NCBI GenBank assembly: GCA_017509245.1
Contig: JAFWQC010000025.1
Span: 1-64,000 of the forward strand
Direction: 5' to 3'
Length of the DNA stretch: 64,000 nucleotides
Origin: Clostridiales bacterium
GTDB taxonomy: Bacteria; Bacillota; Clostridia; Saccharofermentanales; Saccharofermentanaceae
The stretch's first letter is position 1. Each line of letters begins with the position of its first letter. Under the pieces are notes generated by a model, which was not told the origin of the DNA, searched no databases, and saw only the letters and a list, made by a program, of their open reading frames with translations. The translations under genes and the position numbers were made by a program. Shown piece after piece: positions 1-7,709 of the stretch.

Positions 1-20
1 AATCGCAAAGGAGAATATAT

Positions 21-959
21 ATGGCAGTTACAGCACAACAGGTAAAAGAACTCCGTGAGCTCACAGATTGCGGCATCATGGACTGCAAGAAGGCACTTAT
101 TGAGTGCGATGGTGATATCGAGAAGGCTAAGGGCTGGCTTCGTGAGAAGGGTATGGCTAAGGCTGAGAAGAAGTCCGCAAGAATCGCTGCAGAGGGTGCA
201 GTTGTTTCCCTCATTTCTGATGACAAGAAGACAGGCGTTCTCGTAGAGATCAACATCGAGACTGACTTCGCTGCTAATACTGATAAGTTCAAGATCTTCA
301 CAAACGCTGTTGCTACTCACATCCTTACAAAGAAGCCTGCTACTGTTGAAGAGCTTATGGCTCAGCCTCTTTACAACGATGAGTCCAAGACTGTTGAGGT
401 TTTCCAGAAGGAAGCTATCGCTGATATCGGTGAGAACACATCAATCAGAAGATTCGTTATCTATGAGGTAGAGGGCAACGGTGCTGTTGCTTCTTACATC
501 CACATGGGTGGTAAGGTTGGCGTTTTCGTTGAGGTTACAACATCTGACGATTCCGTTATCACAAAGCCTGAGTTCGATGAGTTCGCTAAGAACATCGGCA
601 TGCAGGTTGCAGCTTCCAGACCCGGATGGGTTGAGGAGAAGGACGTTCCCCAGTCTGAGCTCGACAAGGAGACAGAGATCCTCAAGAATAAGGCTCTTGA
701 AGAGGGCAAGCCTGAGGCTATCATTATGACAAGGATCATCCCTGGTCAGATCAAGAACTTCTACAAGATGAACTGCCTCGTTGATCAGGAGTACATTAAG
801 GATGAGGACATCAACGTTGCTCAGTACATCGAGCAGACAGGCAAGGCACTTGGTGCTGAACTTTCTATCGTACGTTTCACACGTTTCGGACTTGGTGAAG
901 GTATCGAGAAGAAGGTTGATGACTTCGCAGAAGAAGTAAGAAAGCAGGCTGGTCTCTGA
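21..959 (+). CDS. tsf: Elongation factor Ts
   Basis: Guanine nucleotide exchange factor that regenerates EF-Tu-GTP during translation in the cytoplasm. The N-terminal UBA-like module with the TDCGIMDCKKAL signature lies at about residues 15-26, and the second family signature (EINIETDFAANTDKF) starts near residue 76. The 312-residue length fits long EF-Ts proteins with two dimerisation-core subdomains. The ATG at 21 follows an AAAGGAG ribosome binding site at 7-13. Only 20 bases precede the gene here; in Firmicutes rpsB normally lies just upstream, which is an inference. A strong hairpin terminator follows, so tsf probably closes its transcript. Confidence 0.97.
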   Translation: MAVTAQQVKELRELTDCGIMDCKKALIECDGDIEKAKGWLREKGMAKAEKKSARIAAEGAVVSLISDDKKTGVLVEINIETDFAANTDKFKIFTNAVATHILTKKPATVEELMAQPLYNDESKTVEVFQKEAIADIGENTSIRRFVIYEVEGNGAVASYIHMGGKVGVFVEVTTSDDSVITKPEFDEFAKNIGMQVAASRPGWVEEKDVPQSELDKETEILKNKALEEGKPEAIIMTRIIPGQIKNFYKMNCLVDQEYIKDEDINVAQYIEQTGKALGAELSIVRFTRFGLGEGIEKKVDDFAEEVRKQAGL

Positions 960-991
960 TAGACCGGAGTCTGTTGAATAAGACTTACAAG

Positions 992-1022
992 GGGCTGCCT
1001 CAAAATGAGGCAGCTCTTTCAT
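992..1022 (+). terminator. Rho-independent terminator after tsf
   Basis: A 9-bp perfect stem (994-1002 with 1006-1014, GCTGCCTCA / TGAGGCAGC), extended by weaker pairs, has an AAA loop and is followed by TTTCATTT. It lies 33 bases after the tsf stop and separates tsf from pyrH. Confidence 0.85.
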
Positions 1023-1051
1023 TTCCCATAAACATGCCTCACCAATAACTA

Positions 1052-1079
1052 TTTTTTACTTTTATTAAGAAGATATTAT
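1052..1079 (+). promoter_or_regulatory. Possible pyrH promoter (weak)
   Basis: Because a terminator closes the tsf transcript, a pyrH promoter should lie in 1023-1119. The region is AT-rich with a TATTAT at 1074-1079 that could be a -10 box. The -35 candidate (TTTTTT at 1052-1057, 16-nt spacing) is poor. An alternative -10 is TAAAAT at 1083-1088. Confidence 0.3.
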
Positions 1080-1119
1080 TGATAAAATCTATAAAGAAAT
1101 TTTCTTTGGGGGTTTCATA

Positions 1120-1830
1120 ATGAGTGAGACAAAATATAAGAGAGTACTTCTGAAGATCTCCGGAGAGGCTTTGGCAGGTGATGCCAAGAGCGGTATCAAT
1201 GATGAAGTACTTAAAGAGATTTCCGCAAACATTAAGGCTGTTGCGGATCTCGGAGTACAGGTTGCCATCGTTGTAGGCGGAGGTAACTTTTGGCGTGGAA
1301 GATCTTCCGAGAAGATGGACAGGGTTACGGCTGACCACATGGGAATGCTTGCTACCCTGATGAATTCCCTGGCTCTTTCCGATGCGCTTGAGCAGCAGGG
1401 TGCTGTAACCAGAGTATTATCCGCCATCGAAGTCAGACAGATGGCTGAGCCCTATATCAGAAAGAGGGCTGTAAGACACCTTGAAAAGGGAAGGATCGTT
1501 ATTTTCGCTTGCGGAACAGGCAATCCTTACTTCTCTACAGATACGGGTGCGGCATTAAGAGCTACTGAGATAGGTGCAGATATCTTCCTTAAGGCTACTA
1601 TGGTTGACGGTGTTTATGACAAAGATCCTAACGTATATCCTGATGCCAAGAAGTATGACAAGGTATCCCATGACGAGGTATTGAGACTCAACCTTAAGGT
1701 AATGGATGCCACAGCTGCTGCTCTCTGCCGCGATAACCACACGAAGATCCTGGTATTCTCCATGAGAGATCCGGAGAATATCGTCCGTATCGCAAAAGGC
1801 GAAGAACTCGGAACAATTGTTGAAGAATAA
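1120..1830 (+). CDS. pyrH: UMP kinase (uridylate kinase)
   Basis: Phosphorylates UMP to UDP in pyrimidine nucleotide synthesis. It belongs to the bacterial hexameric amino-acid-kinase fold, not the eukaryotic P-loop type. Visible features are the N-terminal [11 protein letters not shown] phosphate-binding segment, the [10 protein letters not shown] loop near residues 52-61, the [11 protein letters not shown] segment and the C-terminal nucleotide region around VYDKDPN. Its 236 residues match the family. The ATG at 1120 is preceded by a GGGGG tract at 1108-1112. It is followed closely by frr, as in most Firmicutes, and is likely co-transcribed with the downstream genes through polC. Confidence 0.96.
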   Translation: MSETKYKRVLLKISGEALAGDAKSGINDEVLKEISANIKAVADLGVQVAIVVGGGNFWRGRSSEKMDRVTADHMGMLATLMNSLALSDALEQQGAVTRVLSAIEVRQMAEPYIRKRAVRHLEKGRIVIFACGTGNPYFSTDTGAALRATEIGADIFLKATMVDGVYDKDPNVYPDAKKYDKVSHDEVLRLNLKVMDATAAALCRDNHTKILVFSMRDPENIVRIAKGEELGTIVEE

Positions 1831-1855
1831 ATATAAATAACAGGAGGCTTGAATT

Positions 1856-2428
1856 ATGGCAATGATCGAAATCACAAAGAAAGATTACGATGATATCGAA
1901 GCAAAAATGCAGAAGTGCATCGATAATCTTCAGGAGAACCTCAACACAATCCGCGCAGGACGTGCGAATCCGCATGTTCTTGACAAGATCACCGTAGATT
2001 ATTATGGTGCACCTTCTCCTCTTAATGCTGTTGCGAACATTCAGGTTCCTGAAGCTAGAATGATCACTTTATCACCTTGGGATCCCAAGATGCTCAGAGA
2101 GATTGAACATGCTATCCAGGCTTCCGATCTCGGAATCAATCCTACTAATGACGGTAAGATGATCAGGCTCGTTTTCCCAATGCTTACAGAGGAAAGACGT
2201 AAGGATCTTGTTAAGCAGGTTAAGGTATACGGCGATGAGACTAAGGTAGTCATCCGTAATAACCGCCGTGACGCTATCGATAAGATGCGTTCTGCTAACA
2301 AGAAGAAGGAACTGACTGACGATCTCCTTAAGGAATTCGAGGAGAAGGTCCAGAAGATCACGGATAAGTTTACTGCAGAGGTAGACAAGGTCTGCGAGAC
2401 AAAAGACAAGGAACTGATGGAAATCTGA
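1856..2428 (+). CDS. frr: Ribosome recycling factor
   Basis: Splits post-termination ribosomes together with EF-G. The 190-residue length and motifs (RAGRANPHVLDKI near the N-terminus, the VKVYGDETKVVIRNNRRDA stretch, helical C-terminus) are those of RRF. The start ATG at 1856 has an AGGAGG ribosome binding site at 1842-1847. A second in-frame ATG follows two codons later, so the true start could be two residues shorter. It sits 25 bases after pyrH and 6 bases before the uppS ATG. Confidence 0.96.
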   Translation: MAMIEITKKDYDDIEAKMQKCIDNLQENLNTIRAGRANPHVLDKITVDYYGAPSPLNAVANIQVPEARMITLSPWDPKMLREIEHAIQASDLGINPTNDGKMIRLVFPMLTEERRKDLVKQVKVYGDETKVVIRNNRRDAIDKMRSANKKKELTDDLLKEFEEKVQKITDKFTAEVDKVCETKDKELMEI

Positions 2429-2434
2429 TAATTG

Positions 2435-3202
2435 ATGGCCATTTTAGGAAATAAACAGGAAAAGACTTATGATACGGGAGACCTTAAGGTCCCCGTATCT
2501 TTGGGTGTAATAATGGACGGCAACGGAAGGTGGGCTACAAAAAGGCACCTTCCGAGAAGCGCCGGACACAGGGCAGGTGCCGAGAATCTTAAGGAACTTT
2601 GCCGTAACTGCGGAAGATACGGAGTAAAGTATCTCACTGTATATGCATTCTCCACCGAGAACTGGTCAAGACCTGAAGGCGAAGTTGACCAGCTCATGAA
2701 GCTCTTTGTCGAATTTTTCGACCGCTACGATCCCGAGCTTGAACAGGAAGGTATCAGAGTCAGATTTACCGGTGATATTGCCGCTCTTCCCGAAAACATA
2801 AGGGAAGTATGTAAAAAGGGCGAGGAGAGATCCAAGAACCGACCGAAGATGCAGCTCATCGTCGCATTTAATTACGGCGGCAGACGTGAGATCTTGTCCA
2901 GCTGCCAAAAGATTGCAGAGAAGGTGAAGGCCGGTGAGGTCGAACCTTCCGATATAACAGAGCAGATGATCTCTGAAAATCTTTATCTGCCTGATGTACC
3001 CGATCCCGAATTGATCATAAGACCCAGCGGAGAACTCAGGATATCGAACTTCCTTTTGTGGGAATGTGCTTATTCGGAGTTCTGGGTATCTGACACCTTG
3101 TGGCCTGACTTCGGCTATGAGGAACTGACCCGGGCTTTCAGGGATTATGCAAAAAGAGACAGACGCTTCGGCGGTTTATCCAAGAAGGAAAGCAAGGAAT
3201 AA
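2435..3202 (+). CDS. uppS: Isoprenyl transferase (undecaprenyl diphosphate synthase)
   Basis: Cis-prenyltransferase that extends farnesyl diphosphate with isopentenyl diphosphate to make the C55 lipid carrier for cell-wall synthesis. The signature MDGNGRWA is at residues 27-34, with D28 as the expected catalytic Mg-binding Asp. Other conserved segments are TVYAFSTENWSRP, FNYGGRREI and the C-terminal RPSGELRISNFLLWECAYSEF. Length is 255 residues, as usual. I chose ATG 2435 rather than the adjacent in-frame TTG at 2432. No clear ribosome binding site is visible, and the start lies just after the frr stop, so translational coupling is likely. Confidence 0.95.
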   Translation: MAILGNKQEKTYDTGDLKVPVSLGVIMDGNGRWATKRHLPRSAGHRAGAENLKELCRNCGRYGVKYLTVYAFSTENWSRPEGEVDQLMKLFVEFFDRYDPELEQEGIRVRFTGDIAALPENIREVCKKGEERSKNRPKMQLIVAFNYGGRREILSSCQKIAEKVKAGEVEPSDITEQMISENLYLPDVPDPELIIRPSGELRISNFLLWECAYSEFWVSDTLWPDFGYEELTRAFRDYAKRDRRFGGLSKKESKE

Positions 3203-3203
3203 A

Positions 3204-4070
3204 TTGAGACAGAGAATAATAACAGGAATTATCTTTACGGTCTTGGTGCTGTCTTTTATGGTGCCGGCGCTGTTCTGGCCTTTCTCGGCCGTGATAATGT
3301 CTGTGATCATATGCGTTTTCGCGTGCGTCGAATTGTATAAGGCGATCAAGCACGGCGGATATAATCCTTCAAGATCTTTGCTTATCATCGGCATGGGACT
3401 TGCGACACTTGTCATGATCTGCGGCCTGGTATTCAAGCTTAAAGTTGAGAATACCATGGCTCTCTACCTGATAATAGTCTGCATGTATTCGGTCTCATGC
3501 GGCATCAATCTTCCTCTTGTAAGACCTGAGGATGAGCATGCATTTCTTAACGGTGTATTCACCGGTGGAATGGTCTTTTACATTTCTTTCCCTTTGTTCT
3601 GTCTTGACTGCGCGATGCTGTTCCTGCCTCACGGCTGGTATTACATGGTAATAGGACTTTTCGCGCCATGGGCAACGGACACATTCGCATATTTTACGGG
3701 CGTTGCGATAGGCAAGCATAAGATTGTTCCTCACATCTCGCCAAAAAAGACATGGGAAGGCTGCATCGGCGGTTCATTATTCTGCGCCATTGCGGTAACT
3801 GTATATTCATGTCTCGTTATATATAAAGTCGACGAAATAGAGATCAGTATTGTTACATACGGGATAATCATGTTCCTTTTGGGCATTTTGATCTCCATAA
3901 TGTCGCAGTTAGGTGACTGGTTCTGTTCAGTTATCAAGAGAAGGGCCGGAATAAAGGATTTCAGCAATCTTTTCCCCGGACACGGCGGAATGCTCGACAG
4001 GTTCGACAGTGCATTCTTTACACTTCCTACAGCTCTTCTTCTGGCACTGATAGCCAATAACCTTTTCTGA
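3204..4070 (+). CDS. cdsA: Phosphatidate cytidylyltransferase
   Basis: Integral membrane enzyme that makes CDP-diacylglycerol from phosphatidate and CTP, the branch point of phospholipid synthesis. The C-terminal family signature is clear: KRRAGIKDFSNLFPGHGG followed by MLDRFDSAFF. Several hydrophobic segments span the rest. I prefer the TTG at 3204, one base after the uppS stop, with AAGGAA upstream; it gives 288 residues. An ATG at 3147 in the same frame would add 19 polar residues and overlap uppS by 56 nt, which seems less likely. The gene lies between uppS and dxr as in other Firmicutes. Confidence 0.93.
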   Translation: MRQRIITGIIFTVLVLSFMVPALFWPFSAVIMSVIICVFACVELYKAIKHGGYNPSRSLLIIGMGLATLVMICGLVFKLKVENTMALYLIIVCMYSVSCGINLPLVRPEDEHAFLNGVFTGGMVFYISFPLFCLDCAMLFLPHGWYYMVIGLFAPWATDTFAYFTGVAIGKHKIVPHISPKKTWEGCIGGSLFCAIAVTVYSCLVIYKVDEIEISIVTYGIIMFLLGILISIMSQLGDWFCSVIKRRAGIKDFSNLFPGHGGMLDRFDSAFFTLPTALLLALIANNLF

Positions 4071-4097
4071 TCAGTAATTAATCTTCAGGAGATAAAT

Positions 4098-5282
4098 ATG
4101 CGCAGATTATCGATATTGGGTTCAACGGGTTCTATAGGCAAACAGACCCTTGAAGTAGTAAGAAAGGCTCCTTCGGACTTCACCGTTGAAGCCCTTACAT
4201 GCGGTTCTGATATTGATGCTCTTTATGACCAGATCGTTGAATTCAGACCCAAGGTCTGCAGTGTTGTTGATGATAAGAAGGCAAAAGAACTTTCCCCAAG
4301 ACTTAAAGACGCCGGAATAAGCACCGAAGTGCTTTCGGGCAAGGACGGCAATATTGCATGCGCAACTCTGGAAAGCTCAGATACCGTAGTCGGTGCCATC
4401 GTTGGGTTTGCAGGACTTGAGCCTGTTTATCACGCTGTTCTGAGCGGCAAGGACATTGCACTTGCCAACAAGGAGACTCTTGTTGCAGGCGGTGATATCA
4501 TCATGCCTTTGATAAGAGAAAAAGGCGTCATGATGCTGCCGATCGACAGTGAACATTCGGCTATCTGGCAGTGCCTTAAGGGCGAGAAAAGAGAAGATCT
4601 TGACAGGATCCTCATTACAGCTTCCGGCGGTCCTTTCAGAGGCATGAAGCGCTCTGAGCTCGAAAATGTAACGGTCCAGGATGCACTTCATCATCCCACA
4701 TGGAATATGGGCGGCAAGATCACCATCGATTCTGCAACCATGATGAACAAAGGTCTTGAGATCATTGAAGCTCATCATCTTTACGGCATTGAATGCAGCA
4801 GGATCGACGTTGTTGTCCATCCCCAGAGCGTTATCCATTCTATGATAAGGATGAAGGACGGCTCTGTGCTTGCGCAGATGGGCAAGCCTTCTATGGTGCT
4901 TCCGATCGAAGTAGCGCTTTATTATCCTGACAGGGGACCTGCGATCGTTAAAGAATTCGATCCTTTTGAAGCAGGATTATCGAATATCACATTCGAGCCT
5001 TGTGATACTGAGGTTTTCAGACTCGTAAAGCTCGCTTATGAAGCCGGAAGCCGCGGCGGACTTGTTCCCACGGTAATGAATGCCGCCAATGAGTCTGCGG
5101 TCATGGCTTTCCTTGCAGGAAGGATAGGCTTCCTTGACATAGAGAAAACAGTATTTGAAACAGTGGAAAAGATGGAATCAGGGATTAGCGGCATGGATCT
5201 TACGCTTGAAGCGGTCTGTCAGACTGACAAAGACGCCAGGATCTATGCGGATGAGATCATTAACGGAAAGATAAAGGTATGA
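4098..5282 (+). CDS. dxr: 1-deoxy-D-xylulose 5-phosphate reductoisomerase
   Basis: Second enzyme of the MEP isoprenoid pathway; converts DXP to 2-C-methyl-D-erythritol 4-phosphate with NADPH and a divalent metal. The N-terminal NADPH-binding motif GSTGSIGKQT is at residues 8-17. The metal ligands are in PIDSEHSA (D150, E152), followed by the flexible loop ASGGPFRG and the NKGLEIIEAHHLYG segment carrying a third metal-binding Glu. Length (394) is normal. ATG 4098 follows an AGGAG at 4087-4091. It overlaps rseP by 4 nt (ATGA). ispG, the sixth pathway enzyme, is two genes downstream. Confidence 0.96.
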   Translation: MRRLSILGSTGSIGKQTLEVVRKAPSDFTVEALTCGSDIDALYDQIVEFRPKVCSVVDDKKAKELSPRLKDAGISTEVLSGKDGNIACATLESSDTVVGAIVGFAGLEPVYHAVLSGKDIALANKETLVAGGDIIMPLIREKGVMMLPIDSEHSAIWQCLKGEKREDLDRILITASGGPFRGMKRSELENVTVQDALHHPTWNMGGKITIDSATMMNKGLEIIEAHHLYGIECSRIDVVVHPQSVIHSMIRMKDGSVLAQMGKPSMVLPIEVALYYPDRGPAIVKEFDPFEAGLSNITFEPCDTEVFRLVKLAYEAGSRGGLVPTVMNAANESAVMAFLAGRIGFLDIEKTVFETVEKMESGISGMDLTLEAVCQTDKDARIYADEIINGKIKV

Positions 5283-6625
5283 GTATAGTCAGAAGTATAA
5301 TCTTTGTGATATTAATGCTCGGAGTTCTTGCAACTCTGCATGAACTCGGGCATTTCTGGGTGGCAAGGCTCCTTAAGATAAGAGTTTTTGAAGTTTCCTT
5401 ATTTGTCGGGCCCAAGCTTTTGTCCTGGAAACATAATGACGTCAATTTCTCGATAAGACTTATCCCTGTCGGAGCTTATGTTCGTTTTACGGAAGTCGAC
5501 GAGCAGGGTTATGTGGTAGAGAGCAAGGATCCTGATCTTTTGGTCAATCAGCCGAGATTTAAAAGGCTTCTTGTGTCGGTCGCCGGACCTCTCGTAAACC
5601 TTTTGCTCGGAATCTTTATTTTCGCGATGTTATTCGTATTTACAGGATATACGACCCTGAATGTCAATAAGGCGATGAAGGGTACACAGTTATATCAGTT
5701 GTCTTCCGAATATACAGTCGGTGATGAGATCAGGAAAATCAACGGCCGCAGAGTTTATACGGCATATGACCTGTCTTTCGAGATCGATGCAGCTGATGCC
5801 GGCGAGGACATGATAGTCACATTCAAATCCAAGGAAACGGGCAAGAATTACGACCTTACCTTAAAGCCTGAATTTAAGAAAAGACCGATGCTTCTTATTA
5901 CGACCAGGACCTTGAGTACTGACAATGAATACCAAGGCTGGCTTGTTTTGGAAGTTGATCCCGAACAGAATAACAGCAATCCGATTCTTAAAGAAGGCGA
6001 TTACGTTACAAAGATCAACGGAATGTCCGTAGCTGATGAGGGCTTTGAGGAATTCTTATATACCATTACGGACGATGTCATAAAGGTTACCTATGTAAGG
6101 GACGGTGTTTCTTATGAGGAAGATCTCGTGCCGAGATATGTGGATTACGTAACCACGAGAGGCATCAGCATAACAGATCATAAGGTCGATTCGCCTGCGG
6201 AATTTTTCGGTGCCTTCGGTTGTGCGGCCAAAATTCCGGGTTCACTCATAAATATCACCGTAACCGGCATCAAAAGTATTATCGCCGGTAAGGAAAAAGC
6301 ATATAATTTGGTATCAGGTCCCATCGGCATCACGACCATGGTAAATGATGTCGTTAAGGATGAACGTGACACGGTATACGAGAAGATCTATACGCTGATA
6401 ATGCTGTCAGGCGTAATATCTATTGCTCTTGCATACTCGAACCTGCTGCCTATTCCGGGACTTGACGGCATACAGATCGTTCTGATCCTCGTTGAGATGG
6501 TCATAGGCCGTAAATTATCTGAGAAGGCCGAAGGAAGGCTTACGGTTATCGGATTTGTGATGATAATCGCATTGCTTGTCTTCGCGTTCATATCAGATAT
6601 CCTCAGGATCATATTCGGTTACTGA
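5279..6625 (+). CDS. rseP: Site-2 protease family zinc metalloprotease RseP
   Basis: Intramembrane metalloprotease (M50B) that cleaves transmembrane anti-sigma factors and remnant signal peptides. The zinc motif HELGH is at residues 21-25 in the first hydrophobic segment, and the third metal ligand is in NLLPIPGLDG (D396) near the C-terminus. Between them is a long extracytoplasmic part with PDZ-like segments, seen as VGDEIRKINGRRV and EGDYVTKINGMSV, so probably two PDZ domains. Length (448) is typical. It overlaps dxr by 4 nt. Its substrate cannot be told from this window. Confidence 0.94.
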   Translation: MSIVRSIIFVILMLGVLATLHELGHFWVARLLKIRVFEVSLFVGPKLLSWKHNDVNFSIRLIPVGAYVRFTEVDEQGYVVESKDPDLLVNQPRFKRLLVSVAGPLVNLLLGIFIFAMLFVFTGYTTLNVNKAMKGTQLYQLSSEYTVGDEIRKINGRRVYTAYDLSFEIDAADAGEDMIVTFKSKETGKNYDLTLKPEFKKRPMLLITTRTLSTDNEYQGWLVLEVDPEQNNSNPILKEGDYVTKINGMSVADEGFEEFLYTITDDVIKVTYVRDGVSYEEDLVPRYVDYVTTRGISITDHKVDSPAEFFGAFGCAAKIPGSLINITVTGIKSIIAGKEKAYNLVSGPIGITTMVNDVVKDERDTVYEKIYTLIMLSGVISIALAYSNLLPIPGLDGIQIVLILVEMVIGRKLSEKAEGRLTVIGFVMIIALLVFAFISDILRIIFGY

Positions 6626-6647
6626 CCTTAGGTTTGGAGAGTACTAC

Positions 6648-7709
6648 ATGACTAAGAAAGTCTATATCGGCAATGTCGAAGTCGGCGGCGGATCTTCGGT
6701 TAAGATCCAGTCGATGAATAATACGGATACCAGGGATGCGAAGGCTACTCTTGCTCAGATTCGTGAGCTGGCTGATGCCGGCTGCGATATCACAAGAGTT
6801 GCGATACCTGATATGGAAGCTGCTGAGAGCCTTAAGGAGATCACATCCAAGTCTCCCATTCCTGTTGTTGCCGATATTCATTTCGATTACAGGCTCGCTC
6901 TTGCTGCAGCTGACAACGGCGCGGCAAAGATCAGGATCAATCCCGGCAATATCGGCGGTCCTGAGAACGTAAGGCTTGTAGCTGACAAGTGCAGGGAGCG
7001 CAATATCCCCATCCGTGTCGGCGTCAATTCCGGTTCGATCTCCAGAGAGATACTTGCCAAGTATGGTGAAGTAAATGCAGATGCCATGACAAAGAGCGCT
7101 TTAGGAGCCGTAAAGCTTTTGGAAGACCAGGATTTCGATAATATCGTAATCTCCATCAAGTCTTCCTCGCCGAAGCTGACCATCGACACATACAGGATAC
7201 TCTCAAGATCCTGTGATTATCCTCTTCATGTCGGTGTTACCGAAGCAGGTACTGTCAGAGAAGGCGCCATAAAGTCCGCTGTTGGCATCGGAGCACTTCT
7301 TGCTGAAGGAATCGGTGATACTATCAGGGTTTCTCTTACGGGAGATCCCGTAAATGAAGTTATAACCGCCAAGCAGATCCTTAAGGCACTGGATCTGAGG
7401 GACGGCGGTATTACTTTTATTTCCTGTCCGACATGCGGCAGGACACAGGTTCCTCTTATTGAACTTGCGGGTCAGATAGAAGAGAGAGTTTCCAATCTTC
7501 CCTATAATCTTAAGGTCGCCGTAATGGGCTGTGTCGTTAACGGCCCGGGTGAAGCCAGAGAATGTGATATCGGAATGGCAGGCGGAAAAGACGAGTTTGT
7601 TTTGTTTGAGAAGGGTGTACCTGTCAGGAAGATTCCTGCATCAGGAGCTGTTGATGAATTTGTAAGGGAAGTGATCAGACTTGGAGAAGAAAAGCGTAAA
7701 TCTACTTGA
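6648..7709 (+). CDS. ispG: 4-hydroxy-3-methylbut-2-en-1-yl diphosphate synthase
   Basis: Iron-sulfur enzyme of the MEP pathway that converts MEcPP to HMBPP by reductive ring opening. The [4Fe-4S] ligands are visible as C260 and C263 (SCPTCGRTQ) and C295 (MGCVVNGPGE), with the fourth ligand Glu E302. The N-terminal TIM-barrel shows VADIHFDYRLA and KIRINPGNIG. I chose ATG 6648 (353 residues) with TGGAGA just upstream; an earlier in-frame start at 6576 would overlap rseP and add 24 non-conserved residues. The 3' end overlaps the proposed polC start by 29 nt. Confidence 0.96.
   Translation: MTKKVYIGNVEVGGGSSVKIQSMNNTDTRDAKATLAQIRELADAGCDITRVAIPDMEAAESLKEITSKSPIPVVADIHFDYRLALAAADNGAAKIRINPGNIGGPENVRLVADKCRERNIPIRVGVNSGSISREILAKYGEVNADAMTKSALGAVKLLEDQDFDNIVISIKSSSPKLTIDTYRILSRSCDYPLHVGVTEAGTVREGAIKSAVGIGALLAEGIGDTIRVSLTGDPVNEVITAKQILKALDLRDGGITFISCPTCGRTQVPLIELAGQIEERVSNLPYNLKVAVMGCVVNGPGEARECDIGMAGGKDEFVLFEKGVPVRKIPASGAVDEFVREVIRLGEEKRKST

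Noticed and set aside
441..1022. Long minus-strand frame (193 codons) antisense to tsf
   Set aside because: It mirrors biased codons of tsf, crosses its terminator and matches no protein family I know.
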